The notes beneath the pieces are model-generated. The model was not told the origin of the DNA. It did no database searches and saw only the letters and a program-made list of their open reading frames with translations. Made by a program: the position numbers and the translations under genes. Source: Kurthia huakuii LAM0618 (GTDB lineage Bacteria > Bacillota > Bacilli > Bacillales_A > Planococcaceae). From it: 64,000 bases of DNA. This document shows, piece after piece, positions 36,893-46,070 of this stretch; position 1 is the first letter of the stretch; every line of letters starts with the position of its first letter. Where the stretch lies: NCBI RefSeq assembly GCF_000505545.1, contig NZ_AYTB01000007.1, positions 372,001-436,000 of the forward strand, written 5' to 3'.

Positions 36893-37909
36893 ATGTTTGC
36901 CACTAAATTAATCGTGTCTATTTTTGCCCGCTATAACAATCAGCGTGGACCGTCAGCCGTTTATCACCTGTTTAAAGGCAAGAAATCGGGCCAGACGATT
37001 CAAGATGTCGGGCTTTTTCAATTATATCCTTTTTTCAGTATAACACCAAAACTGACGAAGGCTCAATACGATACGTATATTGAAAAACTTTTTGCTGAAC
37101 AATTCATCCTTTTGACCGATGAAAATGTTGTCGTCACCGAAAAAGGACATCAATTAATAGAAGATTTCCGTCCTGAAGGTTTCGATGGGTGGCATTATCG
37201 CGGTCGTGAACATGCTTTTTTCAAGCGACTAGCACTCGTTGTTCAGACGTTATCCAATGCACCGCAGACGATGCGCTTTTTACCAATTGAACAAGATGGT
37301 GCGACGCAACGCTTCGTTAAACAATATTTGCGTCATTATGATTTTCAACAACCTGCCTTTCAGCAGCAATTTACGACACAATTACGCACGTTGCTAGAGC
37401 GTTTACAATTAGACGAGCGTTCAAAACAAATACTCGTCTATCGCCTAAGTGGCTACGAGCAAAGCGGTTATACATGGCATCAGCTCGAACAACTTTTAAA
37501 AGAAGATGTATTGAGCTTACAGTTGCGCTATATTAGTTGCCTACATAGTCTCATTAATGAAGCGCAACATTATCCGCTTATCGCCGATTTAACGCAACAT
37601 ATTCGCATCGACCAATTGTTAACACAATCGACACAAAAAACAGCAACGCTTTTTTATAAAGGGTATTCGTTGGAACAAATTGCACAGTTTAGACAGTTGA
37701 AAATAAGTACAATTGAAGACCATTTAGCCGAAATGGCGATGAATGACGCACAGTTTCCACTCACACAATTCGTCTCAATCGATGATACGGCAGCGATTCG
37801 CACGCAAGCGCAAACACTTCAAACGACCAAGCTACGCGCCATTAAAGAGCAGTTGCCGCATGTGAGTTATTTTCAAATTCGGTTAGTGTTAGCGGCAAAG
37901 GGGGAATAG
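36893..37909 (+). CDS. ypbB: YpbB, helix-turn-helix protein cotranscribed with recQ
   Basis: 338 residues, no signal or membrane segment. A C-terminal helicase-associated helix-turn-helix region is visible (YKGYSLEQIAQFRQLKISTIEDHLAEMAM, about residue 260). The N-terminal part lacks a fold I can name. Its stop is three bases from recQ, so a RecQ accessory or regulatory role is plausible. Order fer-ypbB-recQ equals B. subtilis. Confidence 0.9.
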   Translation: MFATKLIVSIFARYNNQRGPSAVYHLFKGKKSGQTIQDVGLFQLYPFFSITPKLTKAQYDTYIEKLFAEQFILLTDENVVVTEKGHQLIEDFRPEGFDGWHYRGREHAFFKRLALVVQTLSNAPQTMRFLPIEQDGATQRFVKQYLRHYDFQQPAFQQQFTTQLRTLLERLQLDERSKQILVYRLSGYEQSGYTWHQLEQLLKEDVLSLQLRYISCLHSLINEAQHYPLIADLTQHIRIDQLLTQSTQKTATLFYKGYSLEQIAQFRQLKISTIEDHLAEMAMNDAQFPLTQFVSIDDTAAIRTQAQTLQTTKLRAIKEQLPHVSYFQIRLVLAAKGE

Positions 37910-37912
37910 ACG

Positions 37913-39346
37913 ATGGAACTACAACAAATTTTGCATGAACGTTTTGGTTATACGGCGTTTCGTGAAGGGCAACAAGACATTATCGAAGCGGTATTGGCAG
38001 GGCGTGATACCGTCGCGTTGTTACCGACAGGCATGGGGAAATCATTATGTTATCAGCTACCCGGTTATGTTGTGGAAGGAACCATTGTAGTCATTTCACC
38101 GTTATTATCGTTGATGCAAGACCAAGTGGAACAATTAAAGCAATTTGGCGAAAAACGTGTTGCAGCACTAAACTCTTTTTTATCGCCTGACGATAAACAG
38201 TTTGTCTGGCAGCATTTCGAAGATTATCGTTTTTTATTTTTATCCCCGGAAATGCTCGCGAGCCAAGCGGTTAAAGGGCGTTTACAGCAAATGAAGCTCG
38301 GGTTAATCGTCGTTGATGAGGCGCATTGTATTTCGCAATGGGGCTACGATTTTCGGCCAGATTACTTACAAATTGCCGACGCTCTCCCAGCAGCACGTCC
38401 GCCGATTTTAGCGCTTAGTGCGACTGCAACGGCGCGCATTATAAGCGATATTGAACATTATTTAGCGATGAAGCAGCCTGCGACATTTATTCATTCTGTA
38501 GATCGTCCAAATTTACATTACGAGGCGCTTGAAATCGAGCCGTTCGAGAAAGCGGCAGCGATTATCAAACAGGTGACAACATTTGAAGGTCCCGGTATTA
38601 TTTATACACAGTCGCGAAAAAAAACGATGGAGTATGCGTCGATGTTACAGCAAGCGGGGGTTCGTGCGACATTTTATCATGGCGGAATGGAGCAACAAGA
38701 TCGCATGCTCGTCCAACGCCAGTTTATGCATGGTGAACTGGATTGGATTTGTGCGACAAATGCGTTTGGTATGGGCATTCATAAAAATAATATTCGTCAA
38801 ATTATTCATGACCATTTGCCACAAACCGTTTCCAGTTATATGCAGGAAGTAGGGCGTGCTGGGCGCGACGGGTTACCAGCGCTCGTAACATTATATTATG
38901 ACGCACGTGATGCCGCGCGCACAGTAGAAGTCGCGACGCTTGATTTACCAACAGATGTTCATATTTCTCGTTATATGGCCTATGCGGATGCCGGGAAAAC
39001 ACGTGCGCAATTAGTGGCGAATGGTGAAATGACGGATACTGCTTTTCGCGTGTTAGATTATTGGATGCGTCAATTGGCACCGTCAGAAGTGTCACAAAAA
39101 ATTCAGGAGCTAGCAGCTGATAAGCAACAACAAGTGAGTGCCGTAGCAAAAATCGTGACATCAACGTGTATTCGTGCGCAATTATTAGCGTATTTTGATG
39201 AACAATTGCTAGAAAAGCCGCAAAATTGCTGTTCGGCATGTGGTATCGAACGTCATGCTATTTTAGCACCATATACAGATAAAAATAATTCAAAAGACTT
39301 ACTAAATTGGCAACAACGACTCAATCAATTATTACCATTTAATTGA
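37913..39346 (+). CDS. recQ: RecQ-family ATP-dependent DNA helicase
   Basis: 477 residues: helicase motif 0 (FREGQQDII), Walker A LPTGMGKSLCYQ, DEAH box VVDEAHCISQWGYDFRPDY, motif III (LALSATAT), motif VI (QEVGRAGRDG) and a short zinc-binding region with CIRAQLLAYF and CCSACG. No HRDC domain: the protein ends shortly after the zinc module, the short form (RecQ/YocI versus YpbC class) seen in Bacillales. Acts in recombination and fork repair. Confidence 0.94.
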   Translation: MELQQILHERFGYTAFREGQQDIIEAVLAGRDTVALLPTGMGKSLCYQLPGYVVEGTIVVISPLLSLMQDQVEQLKQFGEKRVAALNSFLSPDDKQFVWQHFEDYRFLFLSPEMLASQAVKGRLQQMKLGLIVVDEAHCISQWGYDFRPDYLQIADALPAARPPILALSATATARIISDIEHYLAMKQPATFIHSVDRPNLHYEALEIEPFEKAAAIIKQVTTFEGPGIIYTQSRKKTMEYASMLQQAGVRATFYHGGMEQQDRMLVQRQFMHGELDWICATNAFGMGIHKNNIRQIIHDHLPQTVSSYMQEVGRAGRDGLPALVTLYYDARDAARTVEVATLDLPTDVHISRYMAYADAGKTRAQLVANGEMTDTAFRVLDYWMRQLAPSEVSQKIQELAADKQQQVSAVAKIVTSTCIRAQLLAYFDEQLLEKPQNCCSACGIERHAILAPYTDKNNSKDLLNWQQRLNQLLPFN

Positions 39347-39421
39347 AGTCGTCAGCGAATACTTTTCAAAGTACAGAAGCCATACTATAATATGATATGG
39401 CTATGAAAAAGGGGGATCATC

Positions 39422-40279
39422 ATGTCTCAAAACAACTATCGAGATAAAGTTGAGGCACATCGTCAATCAATTGAAGTTGGTGGTAGTGCACAAACAAATC
39501 CCGGACGCGCTTCACGTAGAGCAGCTCGAAATGAACAAGAAAAAAAGCATAACAATAAATTGGTTACAATTTTAGGAAGTATTTTTGTTCTTGTGCCGGT
39601 TCTGATTCTCGTGTATTTTAGTGTCTTTGCAAATTCCGGTGATAACACGACGACACAAAATTTAGCAAATAGCGACGTCAATGTACAATCAAGTAATGGC
39701 AATTCATCTAATTCCGGTGCAGTTGCGAGTGACGATGATAACGACAAGCAAACGAAGGCTCAACAAATAGAAGAAGAAAAAGCAAAAAAAGCCGCGGAAG
39801 CGCAAGAAAAAGCAGAGAAGAAAAAAGCTGCTGAAGAAAAGGCAGCGAAAGAGAAAGCGGCGAAGGAAAAAGCGGCGAAGGAAAAAGCTGAAAAAGAAGC
39901 CGCGGCGAAAGCGGCAGCACAAAAAGCCGCACAAGAAAAAGCGGCAAAAGAAGCCGCAGCGAAAGCAGCAGCACAAAAGGCCGCACAAGAAAAAGCGACA
40001 AAAGAAGCCGCAGCGAAAGCGGCAGCACAAAAAGAAGCACAAGAAAAAGCGGCGAAAGAAGCCGCAGCAGCAGGTGCCGCACCAAACACGACGTCATCTG
40101 CATACCGTCAATCAATCCAAAATGGTTATTTACACAATGCCTCAGCAGGGGATACGGTTCAAAGCATTTCAATCCGCTACTACGGCTCAGCCGCAAAAGC
40201 AGCACAAATTCGCCAGTTAAACGGTTTATCATCCGATAAAGTGAAAGCCGGCGTTAAAATTGCGTTACCAATGCAATAA
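39422..40279 (+). CDS. ypbE: YpbE-like LysM membrane protein
   Basis: 285 residues: basic cytoplasmic N-terminus (about 1-45), one membrane helix (about 47-68), a Ser/Asn-rich spacer, a very long Lys/Ala/Glu/Gln helical stalk (about 110-215) and a C-terminal LysM domain (about 235-285, GDTVQSISIRYYG). The stalk contains three tandem 54-bp units. Position after recQ fits ypbE; ypbD, a CAAX protease between them in B. subtilis, is absent. Probably binds peptidoglycan. Confidence 0.88.
   Translation: MSQNNYRDKVEAHRQSIEVGGSAQTNPGRASRRAARNEQEKKHNNKLVTILGSIFVLVPVLILVYFSVFANSGDNTTTQNLANSDVNVQSSNGNSSNSGAVASDDDNDKQTKAQQIEEEKAKKAAEAQEKAEKKKAAEEKAAKEKAAKEKAAKEKAEKEAAAKAAAQKAAQEKAAKEAAAKAAAQKAAQEKATKEAAAKAAAQKEAQEKAAKEAAAAGAAPNTTSSAYRQSIQNGYLHNASAGDTVQSISIRYYGSAAKAAQIRQLNGLSSDKVKAGVKIALPMQ
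39881..40042 (+). repeat. Three tandem 54-bp units in ypbE
   Basis: Units start at 39881, 39935 and 39989, each encoding about EKAAKEAAAKAAAQKAAQ; a truncated fourth follows. They extend the helical stalk by 18 residues each. Confidence 0.85.
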
Positions 40280-40287
40280 GTAGTTGA

Positions 40288-40317
40288 GGTTCAGGCGATT
40301 GCCTGAACCTTTTTTTA
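40288..40317 (+). terminator. ypbE terminator
   Basis: GGTTCAGGC / GCCTGAACC with GATT loop and a run of T. Confidence 0.92.
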
Positions 40318-40397
40318 ATAAGCGCGACAAGTGACAAATTTTAAATATATAGTAAAATAGATTCGGGAACGAATATAACAAAAAAGGGATGACTGAC

Positions 40398-41363
40398 ATG
40401 CGTCAAGAAGATGCGATTATCGTTGGCGGTGGCCCATGTGGTCTAGCGGCAGCAATCGCTTTACAACAGATTGGGTTAAATCCAATCGTTATAGAAAAAG
40501 GCAATATCGTCAATGCGATTTATAATTATCCAACACACCAAACATTTTTCTCTTCAAGCGAAAAGTTAGCGATTGGTGATGTACCATTTATTATTGAAGG
40601 GCAAAAGCCGAAGCGTAATCAAGCGCTCGTTTACTATCGTGAAGTCGTCAAACGTAAAGACATTCAAATTCATCGTTTTGAACACGTAGAGCATGTTGAA
40701 AAACAACAGCAAAACTTTATCGTTAAAACGTCAAAAGACACGTATGAAACGCCGTACGTGATTATCGCGACGGGGTATTATGACCATCCAAACTATATGG
40801 GCATTGACGGTGAAAATTTACCGAAAGTGATGCATTATTTCAAAGAAGGCCATCCGTACTTTGACACCGATGTACTCGTGATTGGTGGTAAAAACTCGGC
40901 TATCGATGCAGGGCTAGCACTGCATAAAGCTGGCGCGCGCGTGACCGTAGCTTATCGTGGTAGCGACTATTCACCAAGTATTAAACCATGGGTACTGCCA
41001 GACTTTGCGGCATTAGCGCGCAATGATGAAATTCGCATGCTCTTTAATACGAGCGTTGAAAAAATCGATGATACGACCGTGACATTAACAGTCGCTGGTG
41101 AAAAGCAAGTTATCGACAATGACTTCGTATTTGCGATGACCGGCTATCATCCGGATCATTCATTTATCCGCGATATGGGTGTTACAGTTGATACAGAAAC
41201 AGGGCGTCCAACATTTAATGAAGAAACGATGGAAACAAATGTAGAAGGCTTATTTATTGCCGGTGTTATTGCGGCAGGAAACAATGCCAATGAAATTTTT
41301 ATTGAGAATGGCCGCTTCCATGGCGGTCAAATTGCACGTTGTATCGATGAAAAACGTCGATAA
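40398..41363 (+). CDS. ypdA: YpdA, putative bacillithiol disulfide reductase
   Basis: FAD/NAD(P)H-dependent reductase, 321 residues. N-terminal FAD motif IIVGGGPCGLAAAI and central NAD(P) motif VLVIGGKNSAIDAGLAL are clear; there is no CxxC, unlike thioredoxin reductase, which is typical of YpdA. Conserved ATGYYDHPN and TGYHPDHSF are present. ATG 40398 is preferred to 40389, which lies against the AAAAGGG ribosome site. Bacillithiol synthesis genes are not in the window. Confidence 0.92.
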   Translation: MRQEDAIIVGGGPCGLAAAIALQQIGLNPIVIEKGNIVNAIYNYPTHQTFFSSSEKLAIGDVPFIIEGQKPKRNQALVYYREVVKRKDIQIHRFEHVEHVEKQQQNFIVKTSKDTYETPYVIIATGYYDHPNYMGIDGENLPKVMHYFKEGHPYFDTDVLVIGGKNSAIDAGLALHKAGARVTVAYRGSDYSPSIKPWVLPDFAALARNDEIRMLFNTSVEKIDDTTVTLTVAGEKQVIDNDFVFAMTGYHPDHSFIRDMGVTVDTETGRPTFNEETMETNVEGLFIAGVIAAGNNANEIFIENGRFHGGQIARCIDEKRR

Positions 41364-41369
41364 TCATTT

Positions 41370-41401
41370 AAGCGCTACTTTGCTAAGTAGCGCTTTTTTT
41401 A
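41370..41401 (+). terminator. ypdA terminator
   Basis: AAGCGCTACTT / AAGTAGCGCTT with a short loop and seven T. Confidence 0.9.
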
Positions 41402-41413
41402 CTGCGTTTATGT

Positions 41414-41495
41414 ATGCAATATATCACGACGACGTAAAATTTGTCACAACGAAATTTGTCACGTATTTAAATGTGGTTTATAATATGCAATATAT
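41414..41495 (+). promoter_or_regulatory. gntR-type gene promoter with paired direct repeats
   Basis: TTGTCA (41456-41461), 17-base spacer and TATAAT (41479-41484). Around it are AAATTTGTCAC twice with 15-base period (41437, 41452) and ATGCAATATAT twice (41414 and 41485), flanking the promoter. These are plausible autoregulator sites. Confidence 0.6.
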
Positions 41496-41517
41496 AGAAT
41501 TCGGGAGAGGTGACACG

Positions 41518-42180
41518 ATGCCAATACCAAAGGACTTTATGAAACCGGCACGTTTATCTGCAAAAGAACGTGCATTTTTACAATTGCAAGAGTGGATTAT
41601 TGATGGTACGTTGCAACCGTTAGAAAAATTAAATGACGCGGAACTGGCGACAGCATTAGGCGTAAGTCGTACACCAGTGCGCGAAGCGTTACAATTATTA
41701 AATGCGCAAGGGTTTGTTGAAATGCATCCGGGTGTCGCAACACAAGTGACAGCCGTTAATAATGCCGATGTTGAAAAGATTTTACCGGTACTTGCGGCGC
41801 TGCAAGCACTTGCGGCAGAAGAAGTATCACGAAAAGGCGTAACACCTGCCTTTATTCAACAGTTACGTGCTAAAAATGCCGAGTTTGCATTAGCGATTGA
41901 AAGCCAAAACTTTTATTTAGCATTAAAACTAGACGATGAACTGCATACGCTCATCATTCAAGAAGCAGACAATGAATATATCGCAAATCCTGTATCGGAT
42001 TTTCAAGCACATGTGCGACGTTTGTTCTTCCACAACTCGATTATTTTAACGGCGCAATCCGTCGTAGAGCATGATAAGTTGATCGAGGCACTTGAAACGC
42101 ATGATGCAAAAACGGCACATACGATTACGAAACAAAACTGGGTGCGCGCATCTGAAGAGTATGCGGCGCGTACAAAATAA
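41518..42180 (+). CDS. GntR-family regulator (FCD/FadR subfamily)
   Basis: 220 residues: N-terminal winged helix with the GntR signature (DGTLQPLEKLNDAELATALGVSRTPVREALQLLNAQGFVEM), then an all-helical FCD effector domain with His and Asp likely to bind a metal (KLDDELHTLI). The frame continues far upstream into ypdA, but ATG 41518 has GGGAGAGGTG at the right distance. Not in the B. subtilis order here. Convergent with ansA; regulated genes unknown. Confidence 0.9.
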   Translation: MPIPKDFMKPARLSAKERAFLQLQEWIIDGTLQPLEKLNDAELATALGVSRTPVREALQLLNAQGFVEMHPGVATQVTAVNNADVEKILPVLAALQALAAEEVSRKGVTPAFIQQLRAKNAEFALAIESQNFYLALKLDDELHTLIIQEADNEYIANPVSDFQAHVRRLFFHNSIILTAQSVVEHDKLIEALETHDAKTAHTITKQNWVRASEEYAARTK

Positions 42181-42192
42181 GCTGCAATAAAG

Positions 42193-42224
42193 AAAAGCCG
42201 GAATCGATTGATTCCGGCTTTTCT
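42193..42224. terminator. Bidirectional terminator between gntR-type gene and ansA
   Basis: AAAAGCCGGAATC / GATTCCGGCTTTT around GATT, with A-rich left and T-rich right flanks. Confidence 0.9.
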
Positions 42225-43196
42225 TTATTCGAAGAAACGTGACATTTCAAGTGGTTGCTGATGTTGATTTAAGCCAATTAATAGACGCAAACGCGCTTTT
42301 GGACCGTTTAAACCGGTCGTAAATAATACGCCGATATTTTCGAGTTGTTTACCGCCACCTTCATAGCCATAAACCCCTTGTGCAATCCCATTAAAACAGC
42401 GCGATACAAGTACGACAGGGAGGCGTTGTTGCATCATTTTTTCAATGCTTGGTACGAGTGCAGGCGGTACATTCCCTTGACCAAGCCCTTCAAGTACGAG
42501 GCCATCATAACCTGCTTCGACAACGGCATCGACTAAATCACCGTCCATGCCGGCATATACTTTTAACATCGCCACGCGTTTTGTGAGATTTTGCACGTCA
42601 ACAAACTCGCGAATAATCGGCGCATGGTGGAAATGAATCATCGTTTTCGTCACTAAACCAATCGGACCATATTGCGGCGATTGGAATGTAGATACCGATG
42701 ATGTCGATGTTTTTGTCACATTGACAGCTTGATGGATTTCGTCGTTCATAACAACGAGCACACCTTTACCGCGCGCATCTTCATCACTCGCTACACGAAT
42801 GGCGGCGACGAGATTGTATAAACCATCTGCCCCAAGTTCATTTGATGAGCGCATTGCACCTGTTAGCACAATCGGCGCCTCCAATTTTGTCGTTAAATCT
42901 AAAAAGTACGCAGTTTCTTCAAGCGTATCGGTACCATGTGTAATCACAACGCCATCAAAGGCTTCATGCGCTAGTTCGTCGGCAATAATATTACGCAACT
43001 TCAACATATGTTCTGGAGTCATATGTGGCGATGGTAAATTAAACGCTTCAATTTCAGTAATGGCGGCTAAGCGCTCAAGCTTGGCATGTTCCTTTGTTAA
43101 CGGATTGACGGTGTCAGGCACTACTGCCCCTGTATCCTCACTAACGTGCATTGAAATCGTACCGCCAGTATGAATAAGTAAAATTTTCTTTGTCAT
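42225..43196 (-). CDS. ansA: L-asparaginase (type I)
   Basis: Hydrolyses asparagine to aspartate and ammonia in the cytoplasm (no signal peptide). 323 residues with both active-site signatures: HTGGTIS near the N-terminus (Thr nucleophile) and VVITHGTDTLEETAYFL with the second Thr, Asp and the downstream Lys in GAMRSSNE. RBS is on the minus strand just before ATG 43196 (ATGGAGG). Divergent from prsW. Confidence 0.95.
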   Translation of the reverse strand: MTKKILLIHTGGTISMHVSEDTGAVVPDTVNPLTKEHAKLERLAAITEIEAFNLPSPHMTPEHMLKLRNIIADELAHEAFDGVVITHGTDTLEETAYFLDLTTKLEAPIVLTGAMRSSNELGADGLYNLVAAIRVASDEDARGKGVLVVMNDEIHQAVNVTKTSTSSVSTFQSPQYGPIGLVTKTMIHFHHAPIIREFVDVQNLTKRVAMLKVYAGMDGDLVDAVVEAGYDGLVLEGLGQGNVPPALVPSIEKMMQQRLPVVLVSRCFNGIAQGVYGYEGGGKQLENIGVLFTTGLNGPKARLRLLIGLNQHQQPLEMSRFFE

Positions 43197-43256
43197 GCTA
43201 TACCTCCATATATTATATAATAGAATAATAGAAAAAAACGGAGAAGGGAGACTGCG

Positions 43257-43943
43257 ATGCTTATCCTCTTATCCGTCGCCATTGCACCGGGGCTTGCACT
43301 ATTAAGCTTTTTTTACTTGCGCAACCAAATGGCGACAGAACCGCGTAATTTGCTTCATGCCTTTATTTACGGTGCCGCTTTAACATTTCCTATTTTATTT
43401 ATTCAATATGTTTTGCAAGAAGAACATATTTTTACAAATCCTATTATACAAGAAGTTTTGTTCACAGGGATGATTGAAGAATTTTTTAAATGGTTTTTAT
43501 TGATGTTAATTATTTATAACCACGTTGAGTTTGATGATCCGTACGATGGCATCTTGTATGGTGTATCGCTGTCGCTCGGCTTTGCGACGGTCGAAAATAT
43601 TTTATACTTGTTATCGTATGGTGTAGATACCGCGATGATGCGTGCATTGCTGCCGGTATCGAGTCATGCATTGTTTGGCGTCGTCATGGGCTTTTATTTA
43701 GGTAAGGCGAAGTTTTCAAAATTAAAAACTGAGAAGACGTGGTTGTTGTGGTCACTCGCTGCGCCAATCGTGTTGCACGTATTTTACAATGCGCTGTTGT
43801 TATTGCCAGGGAAATTAGATTATATCGTGATTCCATTTATGATTTTCCTGTGGTGGTTCGCGTTACGGAAAGTAAAACGAGCACACGAGCATTTAGTATC
43901 AATATTAATGGAAAAGTCCTACAAAAAATCAAAAAAAGGTTAA
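43257..43943 (+). CDS. prsW: PrsW, intramembrane glutamic protease
   Basis: Site-1 protease that in B. subtilis cleaves anti-sigma factor RsiW. 228 residues, multiple membrane helices, with the family motifs EEFFKW (EExxK), FATVENILYL, SSHALFGVVMGFYLG and HVFYNALL. RBS AAGGGAG. In B. subtilis sleB and ypeB come next; here ypfA follows after about 100 bases. No rsiW or sigW in the window, so the substrate is open. Confidence 0.93.
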   Translation: MLILLSVAIAPGLALLSFFYLRNQMATEPRNLLHAFIYGAALTFPILFIQYVLQEEHIFTNPIIQEVLFTGMIEEFFKWFLLMLIIYNHVEFDDPYDGILYGVSLSLGFATVENILYLLSYGVDTAMMRALLPVSSHALFGVVMGFYLGKAKFSKLKTEKTWLLWSLAAPIVLHVFYNALLLLPGKLDYIVIPFMIFLWWFALRKVKRAHEHLVSILMEKSYKKSKKG

Positions 43944-44041
43944 AAATAACTATTTCTCTATAGCTTACAGTCAATAAATTATGTATACTAAAGGCATTAT
44001 CGTACGAACAGCAAAATGTACAACGAGGAGCAGATGTACTC

Positions 44042-44698
44042 ATGGATTTTAAAGTCGGAACCAATTTTATATTAGAAGCGATCAACGAAGAAACGCCCGA
44101 GCGTTATAATTGTCGTGTAGTCGATATAGCGGACGGGGAAATCTTCATTGATTATCCGATTCATAGCGTGACGAAACGCACGATGTATTTAAATGTTGGA
44201 GAAGTATTTCGCGTCATGTTTGTTGATGACAAGAAAGTGGCACATGCGTTTCGCACCGTCATTTTAGGGCGTGAAAAAGCGAATATTCCAATGCTACGAC
44301 TCGCTGCACCAACAGACGAGGATGTTGAAAAAATTCAGCGCCGTGAATATGTGCGCGTGGAAACAGCAATCGATGTAGCGATGCGCTATGACAATCAATT
44401 TTATCAGTTTGTGACGGCCGACGTGAGTGCAGGCGGCATTGCTATCTATTTAAATCGCGCGCTGCCATTACAAGCCAATGATGAGGTGGAACTGACACTT
44501 GTGTTGCCATTTGCGAAAGAAGAAGATGGCACACACTATGTGCACGTGACTGGGAAAATTATTCGCATTATCGAAAAGGATGAACAAAAAATCGTCCCGA
44601 TTCAATTTGTCGATACCGACGACATTGACCGCAAATTGATTACGCGTTTTTGCTTTGAACGCCAACTCATTAATTACCGGAAAGAAATGTCCTATTAA
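44042..44698 (+). CDS. ypfA: YpfA/MotI-type PilZ domain protein
   Basis: 218-residue c-di-GMP receptor with an N-terminal YcgR-like domain and a C-terminal PilZ domain. The PilZ signature is complete: RRxxxR as QRREYVRVE and DxSxGG as DVSAGGIAIYL. In B. subtilis the homologue (MotI/DgrA) slows the flagellar motor. ATG 44042 follows GAGGAG at about 11 bases. Together with cheR in this window it points to a motile organism. Confidence 0.92.
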   Translation: MDFKVGTNFILEAINEETPERYNCRVVDIADGEIFIDYPIHSVTKRTMYLNVGEVFRVMFVDDKKVAHAFRTVILGREKANIPMLRLAAPTDEDVEKIQRREYVRVETAIDVAMRYDNQFYQFVTADVSAGGIAIYLNRALPLQANDEVELTLVLPFAKEEDGTHYVHVTGKIIRIIEKDEQKIVPIQFVDTDDIDRKLITRFCFERQLINYRKEMSY

Positions 44699-44703
44699 TG
44701 CCT

Positions 44704-44733
44704 AGAGTGAGCCTATGTGCTCGCTCTTTTTTT
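44704..44733 (+). terminator. ypfA terminator
   Basis: AGAGTGAGC / GCTCGCTCT with loop and T run. Confidence 0.85.
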
Positions 44734-44744
44734 GGCTGTTCTCT

Positions 44745-44775
44745 ATAACCGATAACGGTTATATTGTGATACAAT
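44745..44775 (+). promoter_or_regulatory. cmk promoter with palindrome
   Basis: Extended -10 TGATACAAT (44767-44775). Upstream ATAACCG-ATAA-CGGTTAT is a perfect 7-bp inverted repeat at the place of the -35, a candidate operator; no binder is known to me. Confidence 0.4.
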
Positions 44776-44805
44776 ACTACTTTAGAAGAAAGCGAGGAAT
44801 TTAGC

Positions 44806-45477
44806 GTGAAAAATATTCAAATTGCCATTGATGGACCAGCCGGTGCTGGCAAAAGTACAGTAGCGAAAATTGCTGCTGAAAAACTTCAATACACATACAT
44901 TGATACAGGTGCGATGTACCGCGCTCTAACATTAAAAGCATTGCGTACAAATACCGATTTAGCGTCGGAACAAGCGATTGCAACATTATTAAAAAATTCA
45001 ACAATCGAATTAGTACCGACTGAAAACGGTCAGCGCGTGCTCTTAGACGGCGAGGACGTTTCAGAAGAAATCCGCTTCCCAACGATTTCAGCAAACGTGT
45101 CAAAAGTAGCGGCACATGCGGCAATGCGCGAAGTGATGGTAGCTCTACAGCACGACATGGCAGCTCGTGGCGGCGTCGTAATGGACGGTCGCGATATCGG
45201 TACAGCCGTATTACCACAAGCGGAGTTAAAAGTCTTTATGTCAGCTACAGTCGAAGAACGTGCACGACGTCGTTTTGAAGACAATAACAACCGCGGCATT
45301 GCGTCATCGATTGAACAACTACAACAAGAAATCGCTCTGCGCGATAAATTAGATAGCGAGCGCGAGGCATCACCACTTGTGCAAGCGGCAGATGCCATTT
45401 TCTTAGATACAACTGCGCTATCAATCGATGAAGCAGCGAATGCCATTTTAAAATTAGCGAGTGAAAGGATGGCTTAA
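44806..45477 (+). CDS. cmk: Cytidylate kinase
   Basis: Phosphorylates CMP and dCMP. 223 residues with the P-loop IDGPAGAGKST, the substrate segment IDTGAMYRALT, and the lid with RGGVVMDGRDIGT and RARRRFEDN. GTG start at 44806 after GCGAGGAA. Two bases separate it from plsC, and cmk-plsC-ypfD is the conserved order. Confidence 0.97.
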   Translation: MKNIQIAIDGPAGAGKSTVAKIAAEKLQYTYIDTGAMYRALTLKALRTNTDLASEQAIATLLKNSTIELVPTENGQRVLLDGEDVSEEIRFPTISANVSKVAAHAAMREVMVALQHDMAARGGVVMDGRDIGTAVLPQAELKVFMSATVEERARRRFEDNNNRGIASSIEQLQQEIALRDKLDSEREASPLVQAADAIFLDTTALSIDEAANAILKLASERMA

Positions 45478-45479
45478 AT

Positions 45480-46070
45480 ATGGAATTCTATCAGTTTGCA
45501 CGTGGCGTTGTTAAAACGGTACTATTTCCATTTTATCGCGTAAAAGTACTTGGGCGTGAAAATTTCCCAAAAGAAGGCGGCGTGTTAATTTGCTCAAATC
45601 ACATTTCAAACTTAGACCCGCCGGTTGTTGGGATTGCGTCACCGCGCTCACTTTATTTTATGGCGAAAGAAGAATTGTTTAGCGTACCGGTACTTAAGGG
45701 TATACTACCAAAGATTAATGCTTTTCCTGTTAAACGAGGCTTTAGTGATCGACAAGCACTACGCACAGCTTTAAATCTATTAAAGGATGGACAAGTTGTG
45801 GGCTTATTCCCAGAAGGTCATCGCAGTAAAGATGGCAAGCTAGGAGAAGGCTTTAGCGGCGCGGGTTTCTTCGCGCTACGTGGTGGCGATGCTGTTGTGT
45901 TACCGTGTGCCGTCATTGGACCATATAAACGCTTCCATCCGATTACAGTTGTTTTCGGTAAGCCGATCGATATGACCCCTTATCGTGAACGCCGTGCAAA
46001 AGCCGAGGAAGTAACAGCGGTTATTATGTCTGGAATTCAACAAATTCTAGATGAATACGAGAAAAAATAA
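45480..46070 (+). CDS. plsC: 1-acyl-sn-glycerol-3-phosphate acyltransferase
   Basis: Second acylation in phosphatidic acid synthesis at the membrane. 196 residues with the acyltransferase motifs NHISNLDPP (HX4D), PVKRGFSD, LFPEGHRSKDGKL (the EG motif) and PCAVIGPYK. Single amphipathic N-terminal segment. Likely cotranscribed with cmk. Confidence 0.94.
   Translation: MEFYQFARGVVKTVLFPFYRVKVLGRENFPKEGGVLICSNHISNLDPPVVGIASPRSLYFMAKEELFSVPVLKGILPKINAFPVKRGFSDRQALRTALNLLKDGQVVGLFPEGHRSKDGKLGEGFSGAGFFALRGGDAVVLPCAVIGPYKRFHPITVVFGKPIDMTPYRERRAKAEEVTAVIMSGIQQILDEYEKK

Noticed and set aside
39704-40232. Three long antisense frames opposite the ypbE stalk
   Set aside because: They are complement images of the repetitive Lys/Ala/Glu codons; composition is not protein-like.
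41257-41517. 87-codon upstream extension of the GntR regulator
   Set aside because: It overlaps ypdA and crosses a terminator and a promoter; ATG 41518 has the ribosome site.
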